Shown one piece after another: positions 18,851-27,260 of a stretch of 49,184 nt of DNA. The stretch is from Bacillota bacterium (lineage in GTDB: Bacteria > Bacillota > UBA4882 > UBA8346), in contig JAEYGI010000058.1 of NCBI GenBank assembly GCA_023402395.1, forward strand, positions 1 through 49,184, given 5' to 3'. The position numbers were made by a program, and so were the translations under genes. Within the stretch, counting starts at the first letter, position 1; each line of letters starts with the position of its first letter. Below the pieces are notes generated by a model, which was given only the letters and a program-made list of their open reading frames with translations, did not search any database and was not told the DNA's origin.

Positions 18851-20455
18851 GTGCATTACATCATCAACCCGGTATTGAAAGGCTTCAATCCCGACCCGTC
18901 GATCCTGCGGGTGGGGGACGATTATTACATCGCTACCTCGACCTTTGAATGGTTCCCTGGGGTCCAGATTCATCATTCCAGGGATTTGATCCATTGGCGG
19001 CTGGTGACGCGGCCACTCAACCGGGTTTCCCAGTTGAACATGGCCGGCGATGTCAACTCCGGCGGGATCTGGGCGCCGTGCCTCAGTTATGATGACCATC
19101 AAAAACTGTTTTATCTGATTTATACTGACGTGAAGACCAAGGGGCCGTCCCTGTTCCGGGACACCCATAATTATCTGGTGACCGCCTCCGATATCCTGGG
19201 AGAATGGTCCGATCCGGTCTACCTCAACAGCAGCGGCTTTGATCCCTCGCTCTTCCATGACGATGACGGCCGGAAATGGCTGGTAAACATGGTCTGCGAG
19301 TACCGCAAGGGACGGAACCGGTTTGGCGGAATCCTGTTGCAGGAGTATTCCCCGGAAGAAAAACGCCTGGTGGGATCGATCACCAATATTTTCAACGGCA
19401 CCGGACTCGGGAAGACCGAAGGCCCGCATCTCTATAAATGGCACGGATATTACTATCTGCTGACGGCCGAGGGGGGAACCGGTTTCGGTCATGCGGTCAC
19501 TATTGCACGCTCGTCGCGGGTTGAAGGGCCTTATGAAGTCGATCCGGCCAACCCGGTACTCACGTCCGCCACTGATCCGACGCTGCTGATCCAGCGCGCC
19601 GGCCACGGCGATATTGTGGAGACGCAAAACGGCGAACTTTATATGGCGCATCTTTGCGGCCGGCCGGTGCCGAACCGGGGCCGGTGCGTATTGGGCCGGG
19701 AGACCTCCATTCAAAAGCTGGTTTGGTCCGCCGATAAATGGCCGCGGCTGGCGTCCGGCGGAAATAAACCTCAAGTCGAAGTGGAAGCGCCGAATCTGCC
19801 GCTGCATCCTTGGGAACTGGAACCGGCCCGGGATGACTTCGATGCGCCGCGGCTGAACATTCATTTTCAGACGCTGCGGGTGCCCCTGGGTGAGGATTCA
19901 CTGTCGCTGACCGAACGTAAGGGGTATTTGCGCCTAAAAGGCGGGGAATCATTAGCCTCCCGGTTTAAGCAGTCCCTGATCGCCCGCAGGCAGCAGTCGT
20001 TCTGTTACACCGCCACCACTTGCATCGAGTTTGAGCCGGAAACCTTTCAACAAATGGCGGGACTGGTTTGCATTTACGATGTTGAAACCTTTTACTATCT
20101 AAGGATCTCCCGGGATGAAACCCTTGGGAAATCGCTGGGGATCATCACCGCTCAAAATAACGTCTTTGATCAACCGTTGGAGCGGGAGGTTGGCATCGAT
20201 GGCTGGCAGCGCTGCTATCTCCGGGTGACAGTCGATTACGACCGGCTCCAGTTCCATTATTCGGCCGATGGAGCGGCTTGGAACCCGATCGGACCCGTCT
20301 TTGACGCCACGACCCTTTCGGATGAGTGCTGCGCTGAGGGCCAATCCAAGTTCACCGGCGCTTTTGTCGGCCTCTGTTGTCAGGATCTGAGCGGCCGCCG
20401 GAAACCAGCTGATTTTGATTTCTTTGAATATCAGGAGCGGGAGTTCGAGGGATAG
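18851..20455 (+). CDS. xynB: GH43 beta-xylosidase
   Basis: This enzyme hydrolyses xylo-oligosaccharides to xylose with inversion. The 534-residue protein has no signal peptide, so it acts in the cytoplasm on imported chains. The five-bladed propeller carries the catalytic base in GFNPDPS (D15), the pKa-modulating Asp in GFDPSLFHDDDG (D131) and the general acid in KTEGPHLYK (E190). A C-terminal beta-sandwich (about 325-530) is typical of the XynB/GH43_11 group. AAGGAG at 18836-18841 favours the GTG at 18851; an in-frame TTG at 18845 is the alternative. It sits 71 bases after the AraC regulator and ends in a strong bidirectional terminator. Confidence 0.92.
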   Translation: MHYIINPVLKGFNPDPSILRVGDDYYIATSTFEWFPGVQIHHSRDLIHWRLVTRPLNRVSQLNMAGDVNSGGIWAPCLSYDDHQKLFYLIYTDVKTKGPSLFRDTHNYLVTASDILGEWSDPVYLNSSGFDPSLFHDDDGRKWLVNMVCEYRKGRNRFGGILLQEYSPEEKRLVGSITNIFNGTGLGKTEGPHLYKWHGYYYLLTAEGGTGFGHAVTIARSSRVEGPYEVDPANPVLTSATDPTLLIQRAGHGDIVETQNGELYMAHLCGRPVPNRGRCVLGRETSIQKLVWSADKWPRLASGGNKPQVEVEAPNLPLHPWELEPARDDFDAPRLNIHFQTLRVPLGEDSLSLTERKGYLRLKGGESLASRFKQSLIARRQQSFCYTATTCIEFEPETFQQMAGLVCIYDVETFYYLRISRDETLGKSLGIITAQNNVFDQPLEREVGIDGWQRCYLRVTVDYDRLQFHYSADGAAWNPIGPVFDATTLSDECCAEGQSKFTGAFVGLCCQDLSGRRKPADFDFFEYQEREFEG

Positions 20456-20483
20456 AAGCCTGTTGCCCGCTTCTTCCGGTTTC

Positions 20484-20518
20484 ATTAAAGCGCTTACGAC
20501 TTTCGTAAGCGCTTTAAT
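20484..20518. terminator. Bidirectional terminator, 16-bp perfect stem
   Basis: Arms at 20484-20499 and 20503-20518 (ATTAAAGCGCTTACGA and its exact complement) enclose a three-base loop. It separates xynB from the convergent small gene and overlaps the latter's stop codon. Confidence 0.85.
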
Positions 20519-20703
20519 TATTTACCTTCGGCGGCCAATTGCGCCGCTTTGGTGAGCAATAAGGAACCCAGCGCTACGATGAAGTTGCCCAGAGTATTTA
20601 AGTCGTCGGAACTAAGATCGTCCGAGATGGCAATGGACAAAATGGCGTTAAAAAGGATCAATTGGTTTGGTGGCAGATTGGTAAGACATGACAGATCGGA
20701 CAT
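20518..20703 (-). CDS. Small 61-residue protein, unidentified
   Basis: A minus-strand ATG at 20703 is preceded by a near-perfect AAGGAGG, good evidence that this short frame is translated. The product starts MSDLSCLTNLPPNQL, continues with a hydrophobic helix-like stretch LILFNAILSIAISDDLS, then DDLNTLGNFIVALGSLLLTKAAQ. The two amphipathic or hydrophobic helices and the LGNFIVALGSLLLT motif recall small uncharacterised Clostridia proteins, but I cannot name a family with certainty. The upstream in-frame extension to 20790 has no ribosome binding site. The gene stands alone, convergent with xynB. Confidence 0.65.
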   Translation of the reverse strand: MSDLSCLTNLPPNQLILFNAILSIAISDDLSSDDLNTLGNFIVALGSLLLTKAAQLAAEGK

Positions 20704-21083
20704 GATCGAATCCTCCTTACCGTATTGTATGAACGGGGGAAATGGTTGTACGTGTGACAAAATCAATTTTGCATCCCAATCAGATGTCATTACCGAATTG
20801 ATAGTGGTTTGCCCCGCTCAAACTGCTGGATCACCAATTCATCAATGACTGGTGTTGGTTGCATGCAAGAAGCAACAATTCAGAAAGCATTACCGAGATA
20901 TAAGGCGCTAATCAAACTCACCGCATCCTGTGGCCCGCTTTTTAGCGATTAATAGTAAGGATTGATTCAATCGGTTATTTTCATTTATAATATAAAGTAG
21001 GGGGGTTAAATGCTTTTTTTAAGGCGAGTCGAAAAAAATTGGTGACATCCGCAAGGGTCCAAAAATCGAGTGGAGGTAGAGTT
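20704..21083 (+). promoter_or_regulatory. Control region of the khtTU operon
   Basis: This 380-base interval has no gene. A plausible housekeeping promoter is TTGATT (20962-20967), an 18-base spacer and TATAAT (20986-20991), giving a leader of about 85 bases before khtT. GGAGG at 21072-21076 is the ribosome binding site. I looked for a c-di-AMP (ydaO) riboswitch in the leader and did not recognise one. Confidence 0.5.
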
Positions 21084-21578
21084 ATGAAAATTCTGGAGTC
21101 CGATCTACCCGGGATCGGCCGCAAGTTTCAGGTGGAAGCCCGTAGTGGGGACAAACTGGTGATTATCGTTCATGACGACGGCCGCCGGGAATTATATCAT
21201 TTTTATTATGATCAACCGGATGAGAGTATTTCCATGGTGACGCTGGATGATGAAGAGGCCCGCTTGATCGCCGGGATTGTCGGCGGGATGACATACAAAC
21301 CCAAGGCGCTGGAGATAATGGATGTTGCGTTGGACGATCTGGTCATTGAGTGGTACCGGATCGAGTCCGACTCGAAATGCATCGGCAAAAGCATCGGCGA
21401 TTTGAAGATTCGCCGCAAAACCGGGGCCTCGATCATTGCGGTGGTTGAAAAAGAGCATAAAAAGCAAATTAATCCCGGGCCGGAATACGTGTTTCCCGCG
21501 GAGGCGATTTTGATTGTCGCCGGAGAACGGCAGCATTTGAAGCTGCTCAAAGAATTATTGAAGAACGGGGGTGAGTGA
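21084..21578 (+). CDS. khtT: K+/H+ antiporter regulatory subunit, KhtT-like (RCK_C)
   Basis: This cytoplasmic regulatory subunit gates the membrane antiporter encoded next. The 164-residue protein matches B. subtilis KhtT in length and layout: an N-terminal domain opening ESDLPGIGRKFQVEARSGDK, followed by a C-terminal TrkA_C/RCK_C domain (about 75-160: CIGKSIGDLKIRRKTGASII, FPAEAILIVAG). KhtT proteins are known to bind c-di-AMP and respond to pH, so control of potassium efflux is expected. GGAGG precedes ATG 21084; an in-frame start at 21039 has none. Confidence 0.88.
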   Translation: MKILESDLPGIGRKFQVEARSGDKLVIIVHDDGRRELYHFYYDQPDESISMVTLDDEEARLIAGIVGGMTYKPKALEIMDVALDDLVIEWYRIESDSKCIGKSIGDLKIRRKTGASIIAVVEKEHKKQINPGPEYVFPAEAILIVAGERQHLKLLKELLKNGGE

Positions 21579-21665
21579 GGGGCAAGCGGGCTTCGCTCCA
21601 ATGGATTGAAAATTTAACGAGAAGGAGGCGTCATGCGCTTCACAACTTCATAATTAGGGGGAAAC

Positions 21666-22889
21666 ATGAATCATATTGTTTTTGAAGTCGGACTGGCATT
21701 CGGATTGGTTGCGCTGGTGGGGCTGATCTCGACCAAACTCCGGTTTTCAGTTATTCCGTTCTATATCCTGGTCGGCATGGCGGTTGGGCCGCATGCGCCG
21801 CATCTTGGAATCATCGATTTGCGCTTCATCGAGAGTTCGGTATTCATCGATTTTCTGGGGAGGCTGGGCGTGCTATTCCTCCTATTCTATCTGGGACTGG
21901 AATTTTCGGTGAGCCGCCTCTTAAAATCGGGAAAATCAATTCTGGTCGGAGGCATATTTTACGTAGCGCTGAACCTCATCGCCGGCGCGCTGCTCGGTTG
22001 GATGGTGGGTTTTCCGTTCAAGGAAACCTTGGTGGTTTGCGGAATCATGACCAGTTCGTCCACTGCGATCGTCGCCAAGGTCTTGGTGGATCTGAAACGA
22101 ACCGCCAACCCGGAGACGGAGATCATCATGGGATTGATCATGTTCGACGACTTATTCATCGCGGTCCACATGTCGCTTCTGTCCGGACTGGTATTGAGCG
22201 GAGCCACTTCGCTGTCGGGCGTGCTGCTCACCACCTTGTCCGCGCTCGGGTTCATTCTGCTGTTTCTGTTCTTCGGAAGACGAATTATCAAGCATGTTGA
22301 CGGCGCATTGGATATCCAATCCTCGGAACTGTTTCTGCTGGTGATCGTGGCCGCGCTGTTTTTAATCGCCGGTTTTTCGGAGACGTTGCATGTGGCGGAA
22401 GCGATCGGCGCCTTGCTGGTCGGACTGGTCCTGGCGGAGTCGGTTCATGTGAAGCGGATTGAGCACCTGATTCTGCCGTGCCGGGATTTTTTCGGGGCGA
22501 TGTTTTTCTTCAGTTTCGGCTTGAGCATTAACCCTCTGTCGCTGGGCGGCGCGGTCGGGCCAGCCCTGATCGGCGTGGTCCTGACCATCCTCGCCAATGT
22601 TTTTTCCGGAACCATGACCGGCCGGGCCTCGGGCATTTCGCCCCGCTCCTCGGCCAATATCGGATTTACGCTGGTTTCCCGCGGCGAATTTTCAATCATC
22701 ATGGCCAACATCGGAAAAGCGGGAGGCCTGAAGCCGGCGGTTCAATCGTTCGCCGTCCTGTACGTGTTGATTTTGGCTGTTTTAGGTCCATTACTGACCA
22801 AGGAATCCAAGAAGATTTACGGCGCATACCACAAAACGCTCGAATGGATCAAGAATCTCAAACCTCACGAATTGAAAGATCCCCAGTAA
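21666..22889 (+). CDS. khtU: Monovalent cation/H+ antiporter membrane subunit, KhtU/Kef type
   Basis: This is a CPA2-family membrane antiporter that expels K+ in exchange for H+. The 407-residue protein has about twelve hydrophobic segments. CPA2 hallmarks are LFLLFYLGLEFSVSRLL, the MTSSSTAIVAKVL helix with the LIMFDDLFIAVHMSLL segment that carries the conserved acidic pair, and GALLVGLVLAESV. There is no C-terminal RCK domain, consistent with regulation by the separate KhtT encoded 87 bases upstream. Confidence 0.88.
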   Translation: MNHIVFEVGLAFGLVALVGLISTKLRFSVIPFYILVGMAVGPHAPHLGIIDLRFIESSVFIDFLGRLGVLFLLFYLGLEFSVSRLLKSGKSILVGGIFYVALNLIAGALLGWMVGFPFKETLVVCGIMTSSSTAIVAKVLVDLKRTANPETEIIMGLIMFDDLFIAVHMSLLSGLVLSGATSLSGVLLTTLSALGFILLFLFFGRRIIKHVDGALDIQSSELFLLVIVAALFLIAGFSETLHVAEAIGALLVGLVLAESVHVKRIEHLILPCRDFFGAMFFFSFGLSINPLSLGGAVGPALIGVVLTILANVFSGTMTGRASGISPRSSANIGFTLVSRGEFSIIMANIGKAGGLKPAVQSFAVLYVLILAVLGPLLTKESKKIYGAYHKTLEWIKNLKPHELKDPQ

Positions 22890-23056
22890 GGCAAGGGGGA
22901 CTTGCCGGCATTGCCACTTTTGTTTTCAATATTAAGGAAAATCGGTTGCAGTAAACGTGAAGCGAAGTTCAATCCAATTGCAACCTTATGATAGCGGATT
23001 CATATTAGGATAGAATCAATTTCTCGCGCGAGATTTTTCAATTTAATCCCAAGGAT
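22890..23056. other. Intergenic region between convergent khtU and second khtT
   Basis: A seven-base inverted repeat GGTTGCA (22944-22950) / TGCAACC (22979-22985) is the only structure noted. No obvious terminator with a T-run is visible for either gene. Confidence 0.3.
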
Positions 23057-23548
23057 TCATTCGCCGTTCAGCAGAAGCTCTTTAATGGTTTTGATGTGCC
23101 GCCGCTCACAGACGACAATCAGGATGGAATTGGCGGTCAATGGGTAATCCGAACCGGGCCCGATCGTTTTTTGGCGATCCGCTTCGATTACGGCAATGAC
23201 GTTGGCGCCGGCTTTGGGGCGGAGGGCCAATTCGCCGAGGGTTTTTCCGACGCATTTGGATCCGGGCTCGATCCGGTACCATTCGATGACCAGTTCTTCC
23301 AAGGGCGCCTCAATGGCCTCCAGGGCTTTGGGGCGATAACTCATGCCTCCGATGATTCCGGCGATCTGCCGCGCTTCATCGTCGGCGAGGGTCACCATGG
23401 AGATGCCCTCATCCGGCTGGTCTTTATCAAAATGGTATATTTCCTGGCTGCCGTCATCATGAATAATCACGACCAGTTTGTCGCCCTTGCGGGTTTCCAT
23501 TTGGTATTTCCGGCCGATTCCCGGCAGATCCGATTCCCGAATCTCCAC
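23057..23548 (-). CDS. Second KhtT-like RCK_C regulatory subunit
   Basis: This 163-residue paralogue of the KhtT at 21084 is encoded on the opposite strand, convergent with khtU. The opening is nearly identical (ESDLPGIGRKYQMETRKGDK), and the RCK_C domain keeps CVGKTLGELALRPKAGANVI and LTANSILIVVCERRH. It starts with GTG after GGGAGGG. No second membrane subunit lies beside it, so it may be an alternative regulator of the same KhtU, or the survivor of a duplicated operon. Confidence 0.85.
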   Translation of the reverse strand: MEIRESDLPGIGRKYQMETRKGDKLVVIIHDDGSQEIYHFDKDQPDEGISMVTLADDEARQIAGIIGGMSYRPKALEAIEAPLEELVIEWYRIEPGSKCVGKTLGELALRPKAGANVIAVIEADRQKTIGPGSDYPLTANSILIVVCERRHIKTIKELLLNGE

Positions 23549-23782
23549 AGCGCAATCCCTCCCGTGGTAGTGTAACCAATCAGCGCCGAACTACGTGGAC
23601 TTTTGGACGTGGATGGGGACATATTTTAAGCTGGGTTTGTCACGCGGATAAGCCATGTATATTCGGCAAGGGGCGCTTAGTTCCTTCTATATAATGCAAA
23701 AACAGGACGGGAGGTACCGCCGAATCCAAAAAAGGCCGGCGATGAACGATGGATAGCTGTTGATCCATTGAGGCTTTTTGGA
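23549..23782. promoter_or_regulatory. Divergent promoter region
   Basis: This 234-base interval separates the divergent second khtT and the DUF454 gene. A TATAAT lies at 23690-23695 on the + strand, but the -35 region is weak. No other element was recognised. Confidence 0.3.
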
Positions 23783-24274
23783 ATGAGGACGCGGGGGCGC
23801 GAAACGATGACCATTGATTCCAAAGATTCGAACCCGGCCGGGAGTCCGCAAGCCCGCGAGGCTGCTTCGCGGCGTTTGCCGCTGTTGACCCGGCTCATCC
23901 TGCTGATTTTAGGGACCCTGAGCTTGGGACTGGCGGTGGTGGGAATCTTCCTGCCGTTGCTCCCGACCACTCCGTTTCTGTTGGCCGCGGTCTTTTGTTA
24001 TGCCCGGAGCTCGGCCCGGCTGCACGAGTGGGTGATCAGCCGGCCGTTCATCGCCGGCCGCCTGGAGGAACTGACGGTGCGTCACGGGCTGACCGCCAAG
24101 TCCAAACGGATGATCCTGGCGGCGGCGTTCGCGATGATGGCCGGGGCCGCGGCGCTGATCAACCGGCCCGTGATGTACCTGGTGCTTGGGGTCATTTTTG
24201 GGTTGAAAGCACTTTATTTCTGGCTGGGGATCAAGACGATCCCGGCCGCAGACAGGGAACAAGCGGGCGATTGA
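23783..24274 (+). CDS. DUF454 (YbaN-like) inner-membrane protein
   Basis: This is a small membrane protein of unknown function. The 163-residue product has a hydrophilic N-terminus, then the DUF454 signature LGLAVVGIFLPLLPTTPFLL followed by CYARSSARLHEWVISRPF, and two further hydrophobic helices near the C-terminus. The signature makes the family assignment safe, but no biochemical role is established. Alternative starts are ATG 23807 and TTG 23768; GAGG at 23770-23773 favours 23783 and a GGGGG at 23793-23797 would serve 23807. A strong terminator follows. Confidence 0.85.
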   Translation: MRTRGRETMTIDSKDSNPAGSPQAREAASRRLPLLTRLILLILGTLSLGLAVVGIFLPLLPTTPFLLAAVFCYARSSARLHEWVISRPFIAGRLEELTVRHGLTAKSKRMILAAAFAMMAGAAALINRPVMYLVLGVIFGLKALYFWLGIKTIPAADREQAGD

Positions 24275-24328
24275 ACCGAATGGGAATCCAAGGCTCACGG
24301 TCTTCGCCTTCGCGAATTGAAAGAGTTG

Positions 24329-24357
24329 AAAAAACCTCCCGGATCGGGAGGTTTTTT
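24329..24357 (+). terminator. Rho-independent terminator after the DUF454 gene
   Basis: AAAAAACCTCCCG (24329-24341) pairs perfectly with CGGGAGGTTTTTT (24345-24357) across a GAT loop. The 340 bases that follow, up to 24696, contain no supported gene. Confidence 0.9.
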
Positions 24358-24696
24358 GTTCGGCGCGTCCGGCGGGAATTTTACGCCAGGAATCTTTCAA
24401 GCGCTTTCATCGGATCGACTGATCAGCGATCGGGGGAAGGTTGTTGCGGGCACGTTAATCCACTTCAAAAAAGGGCCGGGCTTCTAATAAGGTCAATCTG
24501 TCTGCGGGGAAAAGTCAAACATTGGAGTGGTTGGCATCGCATATGATAACCGGAAGGAAGTTGACAGAGAGGGTCGAATTGAAACTAGTGGCAGTAAAAA
24601 ATTAGAATTGGCGGGCGAATTTCAAGAAAACCAGCAGGAGGTGTTGACTTCAGGCGTCCGCCGGCAAGAGACGAAAATGTTCGGGGAGGGATCGCC

Positions 24697-25117
24697 GTGG
24701 AATGGAGCGACGGACATTTTAGATCAGCGATGACAAAGCGCGATTGGATATCGATAAAATATGCGCGCTTTTGGCCAAGAGCTATTGGGCAAGCCACCGG
24801 CCTCGCCACACGGTGGAGTTGTCGATTCAAAACTCGATCTGTTATGGGGTGTATCAGGGCGAGGAGCAGATTGGGTTTGCCCGGGCGGTCACTGACGGGG
24901 CGACCATGTTTTGGCTCTGCGACGTATGCATCTATGCATCGACGACCGCTTTCGCGGCCGGGGCCTGGGGAAGAAGCTGGTTCAATGCGTCGTGGAGTCG
25001 GAAGCGCTGCGGGGCTTGACGGGAGTGCTGGCAACCAGCGACGCGCACGGCTTGTATGAGCAATATGGATTTAAGCGGGTACCCGATCGTTATATGCGCC
25101 GGAGCCCGGAGGGATAA
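24697..25117 (+). pseudogene. GNAT acetyltransferase disrupted by two frameshifts
   Basis: Three frames together spell one GNAT protein of about 140 residues. Frame A begins at GTG 24697 (after GGGGAGGG) with VEWSDGHFR. One base is missing at 24724-24725, and frame B continues SDDKARLDIDKICALLAKSY and on to FWLCDVCI. An exact 8-bp tandem duplication TATGCATC (24925-24932 and 24933-24940) then shifts the frame, and frame C continues DDRFRGRGLGKKLVQ, the acetyl-CoA pyrophosphate loop, to LYEQYGFKR. Deleting one repeat copy restores the junction CDVCIDDRFRGRG exactly as in intact family members. The intact enzyme would be an N-acetyltransferase of unknown substrate. Confidence 0.88.
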
Positions 25118-25189
25118 CCATTTCAAACGCAAATCGCATCCGGGCGGATCAATGAACCGGGGCGGCCGGCGGGCTCGGCCGGTTACTGC

Positions 25190-25226
25190 AACGGAAAGAA
25201 GCGGAGGTTACTTTCCGTTTTTTTTG
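25190..25226 (+). terminator. Terminator after the GNAT pseudogene
   Basis: AACGGAAAG (25190-25198) pairs with CTTTCCGTT (25211-25219), followed by a long T-run. Confidence 0.85.
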
Positions 25227-25377
25227 TTTTTTCTTACAATTAGGTTAATTCGGGAGGGAAGGCGGGAATGGGCATTGCCCCGACTGGAATTAATTGTTAC
25301 AATTAAATTAAAATATGCTTGATATAATCACGGAAGTTGACGGAGAGCCGCGCGGCGGCTTCAGGGAGGGAATGCGC

Positions 25378-27063
25378 ATGTCCGCTCGAAACACCAGGTT
25401 CATTGGACTGAACCGGATCTTCTTTGCTAAACTCAGCATCATCCAACAGGTCGCGTTCATTATCGGAATTATGACCATTTTCCTGCTGGTCCAGGGGCTG
25501 GTTGGGGTCGGGATCATCAACACCATGCATCGTCAGAGTCTGCGGGTGTTCAACTCCAGTTCCGACCAATTGTACCGGATCGCCGCCATTCAACAGGATT
25601 TGCAGCAGTTTCAAATCAATTACCTTAGCGGCCTCTCCGGGCAATCGCTCTTCGTGGCCTCGGTCTCCGCTATGGAACGGGTGGAGTCGAATCTGAACCA
25701 GCTCCGGCCGGGACGGGAAAAGACGGTTGACGTCATTCTGGAGCGCTTCCGGCAGGCCCAGGCGCGGATGGACGCGGCGGTGAGCGACGCCGGCTATCAA
25801 GGGCTCGAAGGGGATCTGACCTATATCAGGACATATCTTAATCAGATGGAAAACGCGATCCGGAATGCCGCGTATTCCGATATTGCCAGCAGCAAGCATT
25901 ATTCCAGCCGCGCGGTGCTGATTGCGGTGATTATCTTGACCCTCAGCGTATTGCTGTCCATCGGGGGCGGACTGGTGATTATCTGGTCCATCGCCGCGCC
26001 GTTGCGGGGAATTCTGGCGGCCACCAACGCTGTGGCCGGGGGGGATTTGTCCGCCGCCGCGGCCGTGGAGGGAGCGGCCGAGATGCGGGGGATGGCCCGG
26101 GGATTGAATCAAGCCATCCGCGGCCTGCGGCAGGTGGTGGACCATATCGAGGAACAGGCGGGGGTGCTCCTGGAAGCCAGCAAGGAACTGAAGCTGGCGG
26201 CCGGCGACACCGGCAAAACCGCGCATCAAGTGGCGGAAACCATGGAAGAATTGGCCCGGGCCGCCGCGGACCAAAGCGGCCAAGTCCGGGGAGCGGTCGA
26301 GACCATCAAATATTTAAACAAGCTGGTCCGCAAAGTCACCGCGGAGACGCAGGGCATGGCCGAGTCCTCCGAAAAAGTGGCCGGGTTCGCCCGTTCCGGC
26401 CAGAACGCCACTGCCATGATTAGCGCCGGCATGGACGAGATTTATCAATCCAGCCAGGCAGTGTCCAAGGTGATCAATGAGATTAACGAAACCTCGACCC
26501 AGATCGGGGAAATCACGGCGGTGATCGCCGGCATCGCCGAACAGACCACGCTCCTGTCGCTGAACGCGGCCATTGAAGCCGCCCGGGCCGGGGAGCAGGG
26601 CAAGGGGTTTGAAGTGGTGGCCGGTGAAACCGGGAAATTGGCGGAACAGTCGAAGCGGGCCGCCCGGATGATCGCCGACCTGGCCACGCAGATGTCGGGC
26701 CGCGCCCGGCAGGCGGTGGAGTCGGTCAAAAACGAACTGGAGAAGGTGGAGTCCGGCAAGAAGCTGACCTCGGAGACGGCCTTGCTGTTTGAAGAGATCT
26801 TTCAGGCGCTCCACGGCACGCTCGGCCAGATCCAGGTCGTGGCCCGTTCCGCCCGGGAGATGGCGGAGAAGAACGAAACCTCCATGAATATGATCACCTC
26901 GTTCGCGGCCATCAGCGAGGAAAGCATGGCCGGGACCGAGCAAGTCTCGGCCGCCGCCGAGGAGCAGAGCGCGGCGGTGGAGGAAGTGAGCGCCTTGGCC
27001 GACAATCTCGCGACCATCGCCGCCAGCCTGAAGGATTCGGTGGCGCGGTTTACGAAGGGCTGA
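25378..27063 (+). CDS. Methyl-accepting chemotaxis protein
   Basis: This transmembrane chemoreceptor signals to CheA/CheW. The 561-residue protein has membrane segments at about 25-47 (VAFIIGIMTIFLLVQGLVG) and 180-205 (AVLIAVIILTLSVLLSIGG), a four-helix-bundle-like sensor of about 130 residues between them, a HAMP domain, and a long coiled-coil signalling domain. The hairpin tip reads EQTTLLSLNAAIEAARAGE, with Thr where most receptors have Asn (QTNLL), and the following segment is FEVVAGETGKLAEQS rather than the usual FAVVADEVRKLAEQS. AGGGAGGG at 25363-25370 favours ATG 25378 over ATG 25372 or 25315. No chemotaxis or flagellar genes are adjacent. Confidence 0.92.
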   Translation: MSARNTRFIGLNRIFFAKLSIIQQVAFIIGIMTIFLLVQGLVGVGIINTMHRQSLRVFNSSSDQLYRIAAIQQDLQQFQINYLSGLSGQSLFVASVSAMERVESNLNQLRPGREKTVDVILERFRQAQARMDAAVSDAGYQGLEGDLTYIRTYLNQMENAIRNAAYSDIASSKHYSSRAVLIAVIILTLSVLLSIGGGLVIIWSIAAPLRGILAATNAVAGGDLSAAAAVEGAAEMRGMARGLNQAIRGLRQVVDHIEEQAGVLLEASKELKLAAGDTGKTAHQVAETMEELARAAADQSGQVRGAVETIKYLNKLVRKVTAETQGMAESSEKVAGFARSGQNATAMISAGMDEIYQSSQAVSKVINEINETSTQIGEITAVIAGIAEQTTLLSLNAAIEAARAGEQGKGFEVVAGETGKLAEQSKRAARMIADLATQMSGRARQAVESVKNELEKVESGKKLTSETALLFEEIFQALHGTLGQIQVVARSAREMAEKNETSMNMITSFAAISEESMAGTEQVSAAAEEQSAAVEEVSALADNLATIAASLKDSVARFTKG

Positions 27064-27080
27064 GCCGGGCCGGGGATTGC

Positions 27081-27125
27081 AAAAGGGGCCGCCCCTGGGT
27101 TTTTACCTTTGGGGCGGCCCCTTTT
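27081..27125 (+). terminator. Long-stem terminator after the chemoreceptor
   Basis: AAAAGGGGCCGCCCC (27081-27095) pairs perfectly with its complement at 27111-27125, followed by T residues. Confidence 0.88.
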
Positions 27126-27260
27126 TATCATGCCCGGGCCAGACGGCAACATCCGCCATCGTCCGCCGGTCAGCTGTTCCTTATTGCCGGATGGCCATAT
27201 TCGATCACCGGTTGAACCGAGGGGACGGATCGCCCGGCTCATTCGGCGGCGGAAAATGGT

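Noticed and set aside
20998..21083. c-di-AMP riboswitch before khtT
   Set aside because: The leader is only about 85 bases and lacks the conserved ydaO blocks.
24527..24733. 68-codon frame ahead of the GNAT pseudogene
   Set aside because: It runs through the ribosome binding site and start of the acetyltransferase and has no recognisable features.
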